From: Halomonas sp. THAF5a | GTDB lineage: Bacteria; Pseudomonadota; Gammaproteobacteria; Pseudomonadales; Halomonadaceae | Length of the DNA stretch: 64,000 nt | Direction of reading: 5' to 3' | Assembly: GCF_009363755.1 (NCBI RefSeq) | Contig: NZ_CP045417.1 | Span: forward strand, 1,550,001 to 1,614,000 | The notes under the pieces: generated by a model | What the model was told of the DNA's origin: nothing | The model's database searches: none | What the model saw: the letters and a program-made list of their open reading frames with translations, nothing else | Part shown: positions 1-8,409 of the stretch, piece by piece | Position numbering within the stretch: position 1 is the first letter of the stretch | Layout of the letters: each line of letters begins with the position of its first letter | Made by a program: the position numbers and the translations under genes

Positions 1-1
1 C

Positions 2-1192
2 TCGGCCTGGTCGCTGCTCGGCTGGATGGCCATGCTGTGCGGTTTCCTGATCCTGTCGTTCTACGTGGTGGTGGCCGGCTGGTCCTTCGCCTATCTCTGG
101 AAGATGCTGACCGGTGGCCTCGCGGGCTCGAGCGTCCACGAGATGGCGGCGATCTTCGCCGCCAACAACGCCAGTCCCCTGAACCTCGGCTTCTGGAGCA
201 CCCTGGTCACGGTCGCCACCATGGTGATCGTCGGCAAGGGTGTTCAGGCCGGCATCGAGAAGAGCGTCAGCTGGATGATGCCCGGCATGGTGCTGATGCT
301 GCTGCTGCTGATCGGCTACGGGGTGTTCTCCGGCGGGTTCCCGGCGGCGGTCGACTTCCTGTTCTCCTTCGATGCCGGCCGTCTCTCCAGCGAAGGCATG
401 CTGGCCGCGCTCGGCCACGCCTTCTTCACCCTGTCGCTGGCCTCCGGCGCGATTCTCACCTACGGCAGCTACCTGCCCGCGACCACCTCCATCGCCCGCA
501 CGACGCTCTCCGTGGCGCTGGCCGATACCGTGGTGGCGCTGATGGCCGGGCTGGCGATCTTCCCGGTGATCTTCGCCAACGGCATGAGCCCAAGCAGCGG
601 TCCCGGCCTGATCTTCATGAGCCTGCCGCTGGCCTTCCAGGCCATTCCCCTGGGCAACCTGTTCGGCGCCCTCTTCTTCGTGATGCTCTCCATGGCCGCG
701 CTGACCTCGTCGATCTCCATGGTCGAGGCTACTGTCTCCTGGCTGACCGACAACAAGGGCATCTCGCGGCGCGCCGCCTCCTGGGGCACCGGCATCGTGC
801 TGTGGCTGATCAGCACCCTGGCGATGCTCTCCTTCAACGTCGGCGCCGACTGGACCCTGGCCGGCAAGCACTTCTTCGACTGGCTCGACTACCTGACCTC
901 GCGCTGGATGATGCCGCTGGGCGGGCTCGGCATGGTGGTGCTGGCCGGGTTCGTGCTGAGAAGCGAGACCTTCCGCGAGGAGCTCGGCCTGTCGCCCGTC
1001 TGGCAGGCCCTATGGCTGTTCATGGTGCGCTACGTCAGCCCGCTGGGGATCCTGATGATCTTCGTCGACGCCCTGGGCATCACCCGGGTCGAGTTCGGCC
1101 TGCACTGGCCCTGGCTGCTGGCGCTCCTGGTGGCCGTGACCCTGGTCGGCGAGCTGGCCAGCCCCCGCCTCAGGCGCACGCTCTGCCCCTGA
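2..1192 (+). CDS. Sodium-dependent transporter, NSS/SNF family (C-terminal part)
   Basis: This is the 3' part of a neurotransmitter:sodium symporter family protein, which imports an amino acid or similar solute with Na+. The reading frame is open from the first bases of the window, so the N-terminus lies outside; about 396 residues are visible. They form many hydrophobic segments typical of the LeuT fold (for example the stretches around LMLLLLIGYGVF and FFVMLSMAALTSSISMVE). The serine-rich SSISMVE segment matches the TM8 region that helps bind Na+ in this family. The substrate cannot be predicted. A hairpin about 23 nt after the stop probably ends transcription. Confidence 0.85.
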   Translation, partial: SAWSLLGWMAMLCGFLILSFYVVVAGWSFAYLWKMLTGGLAGSSVHEMAAIFAANNASPLNLGFWSTLVTVATMVIVGKGVQAGIEKSVSWMMPGMVLMLLLLIGYGVFSGGFPAAVDFLFSFDAGRLSSEGMLAALGHAFFTLSLASGAILTYGSYLPATTSIARTTLSVALADTVVALMAGLAIFPVIFANGMSPSSGPGLIFMSLPLAFQAIPLGNLFGALFFVMLSMAALTSSISMVEATVSWLTDNKGISRRAASWGTGIVLWLISTLAMLSFNVGADWTLAGKHFFDWLDYLTSRWMMPLGGLGMVVLAGFVLRSETFREELGLSPVWQALWLFMVRYVSPLGILMIFVDALGITRVEFGLHWPWLLALLVAVTLVGELASPRLRRTLCP

Positions 1193-1214
1193 GCCCGCCG
1201 CGCCTTGGTGTGTC

Positions 1215-1241
1215 CATCGCCCCCGTCCTGCGGGGGCGATG
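1215..1241 (+). terminator. Hairpin terminator after the sodium symporter gene
   Basis: A perfect 10-bp stem, CATCGCCCCC and GGGGGCGATG, encloses a 7-nt loop. It is followed by TCGTTTC, so the T-tract is weak. It lies 23 nt after the stop codon and before cobA, as expected for an intrinsic terminator. Confidence 0.6.
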
Positions 1242-1381
1242 TCGTTTCGGGCCGCCGCCGCGCCCCGTGCCGGCCATGAAACCAGCAGTTATAGCCTTGT
1301 GCCGAGGGAGTCGTGGTATACGTGGCGACTATTAATTACCATAATGAATAACTCGCCAATCAAGACTGAGGTTTTTGGAAT

Positions 1382-2263
1382 ATGAGAACCGGTTCCGAGC
1401 ACGCGGTGGGGCGTGACGAGGCGCCATGGGGGCCGCTCGAAGGCTCGGCCTTTCCCCAGGGCTGCGTCAGCCTGGTTGGGGCCGGCCCGGGCGATCCGGA
1501 GCTCCTGACCGTGAAGGCCCTGCGACGCCTCCAGGCCGCCGAGGTGATCCTCCATGACCGGCTGGTGAGCGACGAGATCCTGTCGCTGGCGGCGCCGGAG
1601 GCCTTTCGCCTCTACGTCGGCAAGGAGCGCTCGCTGCACAGCGTGCCTCAGGATGGCATCAACCAGGCCCTGGTCGACTGGGCCCGGGCAGGCAAGCGAG
1701 TGGTGCGCCTCAAGGGGGGCGATCCCTTCATCTTCGGCCGCGGGGGCGAGGAGCTCGAGACGCTGGTCGAGGCGGGCATCATGGTGGAGGTGGTGCCCGG
1801 CATCACCGCGGCGTCCGGCTGCGCGGCCTATGCCGGCATTCCGCTGACCCATCGCGATCATGCCCAGTCGGTGCGCTTCGTCACCGGCCACCTGCGCAAC
1901 GGCAGCAGCGACCTGGACTGGCCGACCCTGGCGAGGCCCGGCCAGACCCTGGTGTTCTACATGGGGCTCGGGAGCCTGTCGCTGATCGGCGAGCAGCTGC
2001 GGCGCCATGGCCTGGCGCCCGAGACCCCGGTGGCGCTGATCGAGCAGGGCACCACGTCACGCCAGCGGGTGCACGTCGGGACCCTCGAGGCGTTGCCGCC
2101 GGCAGGCGAAGTGGTTACTATCCGACCGCCGACATTGATCGTCGTCGGCGGCGTGGTGTCACTCCACGACCGGCTGGCCTGGTTCGACCAGGCGCAGGCC
2201 AACAGCGCGGGTTGGCTGCAGGGCAAGCATCCGTCTGCATCGACCCTCGACAAAGGCGCCTGA
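1382..2263 (+). CDS. cobA: Uroporphyrinogen-III C-methyltransferase (SUMT)
   Basis: This enzyme methylates uroporphyrinogen III twice with SAM to give precorrin-2, the branch point to siroheme and cobalamin. The 293-residue protein carries the family signatures [12 protein letters not shown] (residues 32-43), [16 protein letters not shown] (about 109-124) and [21 protein letters not shown] nearby, which form the SAM and tetrapyrrole sites. It is a stand-alone methyltransferase and lacks the N-terminal dehydrogenase/ferrochelatase half of CysG. The ATG is preceded by a GAGG about 10 nt upstream. The roughly 25 residues before the core are non-conserved, so a start slightly further in is possible. 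A siroheme role for nitrite or sulfite reductase is likely but not shown by the neighbours. Confidence 0.93.
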   Translation: MRTGSEHAVGRDEAPWGPLEGSAFPQGCVSLVGAGPGDPELLTVKALRRLQAAEVILHDRLVSDEILSLAAPEAFRLYVGKERSLHSVPQDGINQALVDWARAGKRVVRLKGGDPFIFGRGGEELETLVEAGIMVEVVPGITAASGCAAYAGIPLTHRDHAQSVRFVTGHLRNGSSDLDWPTLARPGQTLVFYMGLGSLSLIGEQLRRHGLAPETPVALIEQGTTSRQRVHVGTLEALPPAGEVVTIRPPTLIVVGGVVSLHDRLAWFDQAQANSAGWLQGKHPSASTLDKGA

Positions 2264-2313
2264 TCGTCCCGCGGCGAGCCCGGGCGCACGTTGTTTCGTC
2301 ACAAGGTGACCGC

Positions 2314-2700
2314 ATGGGGATTCGTACTCGACTGCTGCTGACCGTCGGCCTGGCCGGCTGGCTGATGACCGGCTGTGCCGGTACCGGCCAGGCCCACGAG
2401 CCCGAGGTCAGGACCCAGGAGGGCATCGCCTCCTACTACAGCGACCGCTTTCAGGGCCGCACCACGGCCAGCGGTGAGCCCTTCGACCAGCAGGCCCTCA
2501 CGGCCGCCCATCCGACCCTGCCGTTCGGTACCCGCGTCACGGTGACCCGGGAGGACAACGGCCGCGAGGTCGAGGTGCTGATCAACGATCGTGGCCCCTA
2601 CGCCAAGGGGCGCATCATCGATCTCTCCAAGCGCGCCGCCAGGGCGCTCGGCATGCTCAAGCGCGGCACCGCGCCGGTGGAAATCTCCTACGTACGATAA
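2314..2700 (+). CDS. RlpA-like septal ring/lytic transglycosylase-family lipoprotein
   Basis: This is a small lipoprotein of 128 residues with a double-psi beta-barrel RlpA domain. Family members bind or cleave glycan strands stripped of peptides at the septum. A hydrophobic signal (TRLLLTVGLAGWLMTGC) ends in a cysteine compatible with a lipobox. The core EGIASYYSDRFQGRTTASGE, the PFGTRVTV segment and the VLINDRGPYAKGRIIDLSKRAA block are characteristic of RlpA. The C-terminal SPOR domain of E. coli RlpA is absent, so this is the short single-domain type. The chosen ATG has an AAGGTGA ribosome site; the frame stays open upstream, but that part overlaps the end of cobA and looks non-coding. Confidence 0.88.
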   Translation: MGIRTRLLLTVGLAGWLMTGCAGTGQAHEPEVRTQEGIASYYSDRFQGRTTASGEPFDQQALTAAHPTLPFGTRVTVTREDNGREVEVLINDRGPYAKGRIIDLSKRAARALGMLKRGTAPVEISYVR

Positions 2701-2801
2701 GCTTGACGTCATGGGGATCAGAGCCTGAAAGCGACCCGGGTAAATGGCTGCTAAATCTTTAGGTTGCATATACCTGGCCGATGCTCGAAAGCTCGGCGTA
2801 G

Positions 2802-2888
2802 CCTTTGGGGTCTGACCCCCAGGTTGTTGATTGCTCAGTAATATCAGAGTGTGACGCAGCATGCAGCGGCGGGGTCAGACCCCAAGGG
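2802..2888. repeat. REPIN-like inverted pair of GGGGTCTGACCCC repeats
   Basis: Two 18-nt copies face each other: CCTTTGGGGTCTGACCCC (2802-2819) and its inverted counterpart at 2871-2888, matching at 17 of 18 positions and separated by 51 nt. Each copy holds its own palindrome, GGGGTC-t-GACCCC. Palindromic units in inverted pairs are the hallmark of REP/REPIN elements, which are mobilised by RAYT (Y1) transposases. None is encoded here. It fills most of the gap between the rlpA-like gene and the convergent solute-binding protein gene and could also act as a terminator. Confidence 0.65.
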
Positions 2889-2958
2889 CGCGGCACCGTG
2901 CCCGCATCAGGCACCAACACCTTCCAGCATGTCGATATCGGAGAGGCCTCCCTCTCCG

Positions 2959-4062
2959 TCAGCGTCTTTCGCGTCGGGCGAATTCCCGTCGCCAGCGCGA
3001 CAACAGTGCCTCACGCTTGAGGTCGTCCAGGGTCGCCAGCAGCCCCGGTCCCAAGGCAATGGGGCGCAGCGCCTCGCCCAGTCGCCGACGCAGCGCGGCC
3101 GCCGTGCCCGGCCCCTCGAGCGCGGGGTGAAGGGCGCCCAGCGGCGTCTCCCGTGCCAGCACCTGCTGTCCCCGCTCACCGAGCATGAAGTCGACGAACC
3201 GTTGGGCCGCCGCCGGATGGGGAGCCCGACGGGGTATCAGCGCCAGGCGCTGGGTGACCAGGGTGTAGTCCTCGGGCACCACGATCCGGAGGTGCGGGTG
3301 GTCGGCCAGGCGCTCCCGGGCGTAGCTGCCCAGCAGGTTATAGCCCACCAGATAGCGCCCCTCGATCAATCCCTCCAGCATCTCCCCGGTGGTCCCCGCC
3401 AGGGCGGCCTCGGACGCGCCCAGCGCGGCCACCAGTTCCCAGTAGCGGGGCGAGAGCCGCGACTCCTCGATGGCATAGGTGTAGCCCGCGCCGCTGAGCG
3501 TCGGGTCGTAGGTCACCACCCGGCCGCGCAGCGTCTCCTCCCGGCGTTCGAGCAGCGTCAGCAGGTCGGCGTGGCTTCGCACCTCGCCGAAGCGCGCGAT
3601 GACCGCCTCGTTCACCACCATCACGATGGGCTCGAAGGTGACGGCGAAGAGCTCGCTGCGCCAGCGGGCCCAGGCCGGCCAGCGCCTGGCCGCCGGGGTC
3701 TCGAGGGGCTGGGCGTGGCCGTCGTTGGCCAGGCGGTACTGCCAGGGCATGGCCGAGGAGATCAGCACGTCGGCCTCCCCGGGTGAGCCGAGGAAGCGCT
3801 CGTGCAGGGCCAGGGTGGAGAGGTTGCGGTAGTGGATCGCGAACCAGGGGTGGTCGCGGTGGAAGGCGTCCAGCAGCGGTCGCACCTGGGGCAGGTCCAG
3901 GGCGCCGTGGATCACCAGCGGCAGGGTGACGTCGCTCTCGGGCGCGGCGGGGTAGCGCAGGCTCGGGGCGGCATGCGACGGCGGCCCGATGAGCAGCAGG
4001 GCGAGCAGCCCGCATCCGATCAGGCGGGCGAGGGGAGGCATGGTGGAGGCTCGGCGGGTCAT
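2959..4062 (-). CDS. Periplasmic solute-binding protein co-encoded with TctDE
   Basis: This is a type II periplasmic binding protein of the iron/phosphoglycerate-regulator-like group (AfuA/PgtC-like), 367 residues. The N-terminal GCGLLALLLIGPPSHAA is a cleavable signal peptide. A DVLISSAMPWQYRLANDG segment and the AIPFxxE-like hinge region suit a ligand-binding fold. Its ATG overlaps the stop of the upstream histidine kinase gene by 4 nt (ATGA), which decides the start against an in-frame ATG 33 nt earlier. No permease or ATPase accompanies it. An accessory role in ligand sensing for the adjacent sensor kinase, rather than uptake, is therefore the likeliest job (inference). Confidence 0.8.
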   Translation of the reverse strand: MTRRASTMPPLARLIGCGLLALLLIGPPSHAAPSLRYPAAPESDVTLPLVIHGALDLPQVRPLLDAFHRDHPWFAIHYRNLSTLALHERFLGSPGEADVLISSAMPWQYRLANDGHAQPLETPAARRWPAWARWRSELFAVTFEPIVMVVNEAVIARFGEVRSHADLLTLLERREETLRGRVVTYDPTLSGAGYTYAIEESRLSPRYWELVAALGASEAALAGTTGEMLEGLIEGRYLVGYNLLGSYARERLADHPHLRIVVPEDYTLVTQRLALIPRRAPHPAAAQRFVDFMLGERGQQVLARETPLGALHPALEGPGTAAALRRRLGEALRPIALGPGLLATLDDLKREALLSRWRREFARRERR

Positions 4063-5432
4063 GGGGTCTCTCCGGGAAAGCGCAGCGTCACGCACAGCCC
4101 GACGCCGCCCGCGCCCTCGGTCAGCGCCAGGCGTGCATCGTGGGCGCGGGCGATACCGTCGACGATGGCGAGCCCCAGTCCCGAGCCTTCCCGATCGTCG
4201 CGGTCGCGATGGAAGGGACGCAGCATCAACAGGCGCCGCGCCACGGGAATGCCCGGGCCATCGTCCTCGACGGCCAGACTCGGGGGGGCCTCGCCGACCC
4301 GGACCGTGACGTGGCGCGCCCCGTAGCGACAGGCGTTATCGATCAGGTTGCCGAGCGCCTCGGAAAGCTGCCAGTCGATCCCCGGGACCTCAACGTCGCG
4401 CTCGGCGGTCGCCATGCCGAGATCGACCCCCGCCCGATGGCAGCTCGCCCAGTGCTCGCGCACCGCCTCCCGGGCGAGGGCATTGAGCGACAGGGGCACG
4501 CGCTCGGGGCGGTATTCGGGGTTGGCCAGGCGGGTCAGGGACAAGAGCTGCATCGCCAGTCGTGCGGTCCGGGTGCTGGTCGCCTGCATGGCGACCAGCG
4601 CTTCCCGCCAGCGGGCCGGATCCTCCTGACGCAGGGCGAGCTCGGCGCGGGCCGAGAGTCCCGCCAGCGGCGTGCGCAGCTGGTGGGAGGCGTCGCCGAT
4701 GAAGCGCTCCTGGTTGGCGCGTACCCGGCGCATCCGGGCCAGCAGGTCGTTGACCGTATCGCGCAGCTCGGCGAGCTCGCGGGGCAGGCGCAGGTCCAGC
4801 GGGGCGAGGGTGCGGGGATCGCGGCTGCGGATCGCGCGGCGCAGGCGGGTCAGCGGGGCCAGGGCGGTGCGGATCGACAGCAGCAGCGCCACGATGGCCA
4901 GCGCCGCCATGGCCAGGATCATCGCCAGGTTGGCCCGCCACAGCTCGGCGGCCAGGGCGTCGCGCCCCTCGCGGCTGTGGGCGACGCGCACCTCGAAGGG
5001 CTCGCGCTGCTGCCACTCCTCCAGGCGCGTGCGCCGGACGCCTTGGCGCAGCGCGAGGCCCTGCCAGGTGATGTCGCGATAGCGCAGGGTGTCGTCGTCC
5101 GATGGCGCCTCGCGCTCGTCCCCCGGCAGCTCGGCGTTGCCGGTGATCAGGCGGCCGCGGTGGTCGACCAGGCTGTAGAACACCCGCTCCTCGGCATCGG
5201 TGGCCAGCATCTCCAGCGCCGCCGGCGGCAGGTCGAGCCACAGGCGGTCATCCTGCCACTGCACCTGCTCGGCGATGGCCAGGGAGGCGGCCTCGAGCAG
5301 GCGGTCGAAGGCGCGGTCGGCGGTGCGCCGGGCCTCGAACCAGGCCTGCAGCAGCATCAGGCTGCCCAGTACCAGCAGCGGCACCAGCAGCCAGGCCAGC
5401 AGGCGACGGGAGAGGCTGTCGCCGCGCCTCAC
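4059..5432 (-). CDS. tctE: TctE-type sensor histidine kinase
   Basis: This is a membrane sensor kinase of 457 residues that would phosphorylate the TctD-like regulator encoded just upstream. TM1 lies at about 12-30 and TM2 at about 168-187, bounding a periplasmic sensor domain of about 135 residues resembling the 2CSK_N domain of TctE. A HAMP-like linker follows. The H-box FIGDASHQLRTPL puts the phosphorylated histidine at 250. N-box NLIDNACRYG (N366), G1 DDGPGIP (390-396) and G2 GSGLGLAI (417-424) are intact. Translation starts at GTG, overlapping the regulator stop by 4 nt (GTGA). The divergent tctCBA genes make tricarboxylate-type sensing the natural assignment. Confidence 0.9.
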   Translation of the reverse strand: MRRGDSLSRRLLAWLLVPLLVLGSLMLLQAWFEARRTADRAFDRLLEAASLAIAEQVQWQDDRLWLDLPPAALEMLATDAEERVFYSLVDHRGRLITGNAELPGDEREAPSDDDTLRYRDITWQGLALRQGVRRTRLEEWQQREPFEVRVAHSREGRDALAAELWRANLAMILAMAALAIVALLLSIRTALAPLTRLRRAIRSRDPRTLAPLDLRLPRELAELRDTVNDLLARMRRVRANQERFIGDASHQLRTPLAGLSARAELALRQEDPARWREALVAMQATSTRTARLAMQLLSLTRLANPEYRPERVPLSLNALAREAVREHWASCHRAGVDLGMATAERDVEVPGIDWQLSEALGNLIDNACRYGARHVTVRVGEAPPSLAVEDDGPGIPVARRLLMLRPFHRDRDDREGSGLGLAIVDGIARAHDARLALTEGAGGVGLCVTLRFPGETP

Positions 5433-6091
5433 TCGGCCTCCAGCAGGTAACCCAGGCCGCGCACCGTGCGCAGGGCCACGGCGCCGTCGGCCAGGCGCTT
5501 GCGCAGGCGGTGCACGTAGACCTCGATGGCGTTGTCGCCCATGGCATCGCCCTGGAAGGCCTCCTCGGCGAGCCGGGCCTTGTCCACAGGGGTGCCGGCA
5601 TGGCGCATCAGGCAGGCCAGCAGGCGCTGTTCCCGGGGCGGCAGGGCGAGCGGTGTTCCCTGAAGCGTGAAACGCTGCTGTCGGGTGTCGAGGGTGAGGG
5701 GGCCCACGCTCAGTTCCGCCGCGGGACTGCGGCGGCGAAGCAGGGCACGCACCCGAGCCTCGAGTTCGTCCAGGGCGAAGGGCTTGGCCAGGTAGTCGTC
5801 GGCGCCCAGGTCGAGGCCGCGTACCCGGTCCTCCACGGCACCACGCGCGGTCAGGATCAGGACCGGCGTGGCGCGGTCATGGGCACGCAGGGCCTCGAGC
5901 ACCTCGAGGCCGCCGCAGCCCGGCAGATTGAGGTCGAGCAGCACCAGCGCGACGCCGTGACCGGGCGCCGCCAGACACTCGCGTGCCTCGCCACCGTCGG
6001 CGAGGTGACGGACCTCGTGCCCCCCCAGGCGCAGGGTCTCGGCCAGGGTCTCGGCGAGCAGGGCATCGTCCTCGATCAGCAGCAGGCTCAT
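5429..6091 (-). CDS. tctD: TctD-type OmpR-family response regulator
   Basis: This is a DNA-binding response regulator of 220 residues. The receiver domain has the acidic pair D8/D9, the phosphoacceptor D53 (LLDLNLPG) and the conserved K103 (LAKPF). A winged-helix OmpR/PhoB output domain covers about 125-220 and ends in the VRGLGYLLE motif typical of the family. The gene overlaps both neighbours by 4 nt, so it is translationally coupled to the IclR-type gene and to tctE. It probably activates tctCBA in response to the substrate sensed by TctE and its accessory binding protein. Confidence 0.92.
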   Translation of the reverse strand: MSLLLIEDDALLAETLAETLRLGGHEVRHLADGGEARECLAAPGHGVALVLLDLNLPGCGGLEVLEALRAHDRATPVLILTARGAVEDRVRGLDLGADDYLAKPFALDELEARVRALLRRRSPAAELSVGPLTLDTRQQRFTLQGTPLALPPREQRLLACLMRHAGTPVDKARLAEEAFQGDAMGDNAIEVYVHRLRKRLADGAVALRTVRGLGYLLEAE

Positions 6092-6702
6092 GGCGCCACC
6101 TCTCGGCCGTCCTGTCCCGGACCGGCGGCCAGTGCCGCCACGGCGGCCTCCAGGGCGGCCCTGGCTTGCCCTGCCTCCAGGCGACCGGCCGGGCCCGAGA
6201 GCGCCAGCCAGCGCGACGGCTCGAGGGCGTCGCCGGGCAGCGCCTGGCAGACCATGGTGCCGCCGGGCAGGCGCGGTCGCGGGTCATCGTCATCCTCCAC
6301 CGCCCACCGGTCGCCCGGGTGCAGGTCGTGGCGCAGGGCGCTCTCGGGCAGCGTGACCAGCCGACACTCCACCATGCCGTCCTCCACCTCGAGCAGGGCC
6401 GCGGTCTCGCCGGTCTCGGCCGCCAGGCGGGCGAGCAGGGGCTGGATGCGCCTGGCCAGGTGCCGGCCGGGCAGGTGGCGGCGCGCCAGGCGCACCGGAG
6501 CGTGGCCGAGATGCCAGCGGCCGTGGGCGTTGCGCTGCACGTAATCGAAGCGGGCGAGCGAGCCCAGCAGGCGCAACAGGGTGCTCTTGTAGAAGCCGGT
6601 GGCCTGGGCGAGCTCCGCCAGGCTGAAGACCTCCTGGGGGGAGTCGAAGGCCTCGAGCACCGTCAGCGCGCGCTCCACCGCCTCGACGCGGTCCTGTGCC
6701 AT
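6088..6702 (-). CDS. IclR-family transcriptional regulator, short form
   Basis: This is a 204-residue regulator with an N-terminal winged helix (residues 5-65, with FSLAELAQATGFYKSTLLRL as recognition region) and a C-terminal IclR-like effector domain. IclR proteins are usually 250-280 residues, and the effector domain here looks shortened. The start is the ATG of MAQDRVEAVERAL, with an AGAGAGG about 11 nt upstream; the open frame further upstream runs into the divergent promoter region. It is the first gene of an operon with tctD, tctE and the binding protein (4-nt overlaps throughout). Coupling an IclR regulator to a two-component system suggests dual control of the divergent tct transporter (inference). 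Confidence 0.85.
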   Translation of the reverse strand: MAQDRVEAVERALTVLEAFDSPQEVFSLAELAQATGFYKSTLLRLLGSLARFDYVQRNAHGRWHLGHAPVRLARRHLPGRHLARRIQPLLARLAAETGETAALLEVEDGMVECRLVTLPESALRHDLHPGDRWAVEDDDDPRPRLPGGTMVCQALPGDALEPSRWLALSGPAGRLEAGQARAALEAAVAALAAGPGQDGREVAP

Positions 6703-6879
6703 GGGGGATCGAGCCTCTCTGGGTTGAATGAGTCGTCTGAAGGCACCTGGCCTCGAGCGTCGCTGACGCCCCTGTGAGGCAACGACTGCGCTCCTTGAAC
6801 TTTGGTCGCAATCGGGCGGCGCGGCGTTGACGCCCCCTGCGGGCGCGCCTAACTTTCCGTCCTGAGGAACGATGTTCTG

Positions 6880-6897
6880 CCTTACAGAATTGTAAGG
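6880..6897. promoter_or_regulatory. Palindrome in the iclR-tctC divergent region, candidate operator
   Basis: CCTTACAGAATTGTAAGG is a dyad with 7-bp arms (CCTTACA/TGTAAGG) and a 4-nt centre, 74 nt before the tctC start. A further half-site, CCTTACA, follows at about 6937-6943. It could bind TctD or the IclR regulator; the sequence alone cannot tell which. The 268-nt divergent region holds no other obvious motif. Confidence 0.5.
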
Positions 6898-6970
6898 AAG
6901 GCCGACAGGTTCCGCAAGCCGACCATCACATAACGACCTTACAAGCCCGATGTCAGGAGGCACGCCCGCC

Positions 6971-7957
6971 ATGAACCTCAAGCGCCCCGTTCAGCTGGTC
7001 GCGATCAGCATGCTCGCCACCACCGCCGTCACCGCCTTCGCCTTCGAGCCCGAGGGCAAGGTGGAGTGCCTGGCCCCCGCCGACCCGGGCGGCGGCTGGG
7101 ACTTCACCTGCCGCAGCGTCGGTCAGGTCCTGCAGGACCTCGAGCTGGTGCCCGGCAACGTCCAGACCATCAACATGGCCGGCGCCGGCGGCGGCGTCGC
7201 CTACGCCCACACCGTCAGCAAGCGAGGCGGCGACGATCAGCTGCTGGTGGCGGCCTCCACGGCGACCACCACTCGCCTGGCCCAGGGCCAGTTCCCCGGC
7301 ATGAGCGCCGACATGGTCAACTGGATCGGCGCGCTGGGGGCGGATTACGGCGTGATCGCCGTGGCCGACGACTCCGAGTACGACGACCTGCCCGCGCTCA
7401 TGGAAGCCCTCTCCGAGGATCCGCGCAGCGTCAAGTTCGCCGGTGGCAGCGCCAAGGGGGGCTGGGACCACCTCAAGGTGCTGATCGCCGCCCAGGCGGC
7501 GGGCGTCGAGAACCTGCCGCGCATCGCCTACCTCTCCTACAACAACGGCGGCGAGGCCATGACCCAGGTGGTCGGCGGCCATGTCGACGCCTTCACCGGC
7601 GACATCTCCGAGGCCCAGGGCTTCATGGAGTCCGGTGACCTGCGCGTGCTGGCCGTGCTCTCTGAAGAGCGCCTGCCCGGCGAGTTCGGTGACATTCCCA
7701 CCGCCCGTGAGCAGGGCATCGACGCCCTCGGCCCCAACTGGCGCGGCTTCTACATGCCCGCCGACATCTCCGAGGACGCCAAGCAGTACTGGGTGGACGC
7801 CATGGACACCATCTACGAAAGCCAGGAGTGGAAGGACGTCATGACCAACAACGGCCTGATGCCCTTCCACATGAGCGCCGGCGAGTTCGAGACCTTCGTC
7901 ACAGACCAGATCGATGACATCGAGAAGCTCTCCCAGGACATCGGGCTGATTCAGTAA
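6971..7957 (+). CDS. tctC: Tricarboxylate transporter substrate-binding protein TctC
   Basis: This is the periplasmic receptor of a tripartite tricarboxylate transporter (TTT), 328 residues. A signal peptide (VAISMLATTAVTAFA) is followed by the Bug/TctC fold. The VECLAPADPGGGWD loop and the INMAGAGGGVAYAH segment contact the carboxylate ligand in this family. The ATG has a strong AGGAGG ribosome site 10 nt upstream, which rejects an in-frame ATG 21 nt earlier. The stop overlaps tctB by one base. Expression is probably set by the divergently encoded TctD/TctE and IclR proteins. The ligand could be citrate or another carboxylate. Confidence 0.93.
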   Translation: MNLKRPVQLVAISMLATTAVTAFAFEPEGKVECLAPADPGGGWDFTCRSVGQVLQDLELVPGNVQTINMAGAGGGVAYAHTVSKRGGDDQLLVAASTATTTRLAQGQFPGMSADMVNWIGALGADYGVIAVADDSEYDDLPALMEALSEDPRSVKFAGGSAKGGWDHLKVLIAAQAAGVENLPRIAYLSYNNGGEAMTQVVGGHVDAFTGDISEAQGFMESGDLRVLAVLSEERLPGEFGDIPTAREQGIDALGPNWRGFYMPADISEDAKQYWVDAMDTIYESQEWKDVMTNNGLMPFHMSAGEFETFVTDQIDDIEKLSQDIGLIQ

Positions 7958-8409
7958 TGACGTTCAATGACCGCATCTTCGGAGTGCTGATGATCGTCCT
8001 GGCCGTCGCGTACGGCTGGGGCGCCACGCAACTCCCCGAACCCTTCGGCGGCAGCGAGGCCGTCGGCCCCGAGACCTTCCCGCTGCTGCTCTCCGTGGTG
8101 CTGGCGCTCTCGAGCCTCTACCTGATCGTGCGTCCCGATCCGGATAACGCCTGGCCCTGGAGCCGCACCGGCGTCGAACTGATCATCGCGGTGGTGGTGC
8201 TGGTGCTCTACGCCATGCTGCTGCAGCCGCTCGGCTTCATCGTCAGCACGACGCTGGCCGTCGGCACCCTGTGCTGGCGCATGGGGTCCCGGGCGCCGCG
8301 CGCCTACCTCGTCGGGGCGATCTCCGGCCTGGTGGTCTACCTGGTGTTCAACTTCGCCCTGGACCTCGCGCTGCCGCTGGGCCTGCTCTCGTTTCTGGAG
8401 GTGAGCTGA
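7957..8409 (+). CDS. tctB: Tricarboxylate transporter small membrane subunit TctB
   Basis: This is a 150-residue membrane protein with four predicted transmembrane segments, the small subunit of a TTT transporter that works with TctA. The hydrophobic blocks GVLMIVLAVAYGWGAT, LLLSVVLALSSLYLIV, LIIAVVVLVLYAML and a C-terminal pair match the DUF1468/TctB pattern in length and spacing. Its ATG overlaps the tctC stop (TAATG) and its stop overlaps the tctA start (TGATG), so the three subunits are translationally coupled. Confidence 0.92.
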   Translation: MTFNDRIFGVLMIVLAVAYGWGATQLPEPFGGSEAVGPETFPLLLSVVLALSSLYLIVRPDPDNAWPWSRTGVELIIAVVVLVLYAMLLQPLGFIVSTTLAVGTLCWRMGSRAPRAYLVGAISGLVVYLVFNFALDLALPLGLLSFLEVS

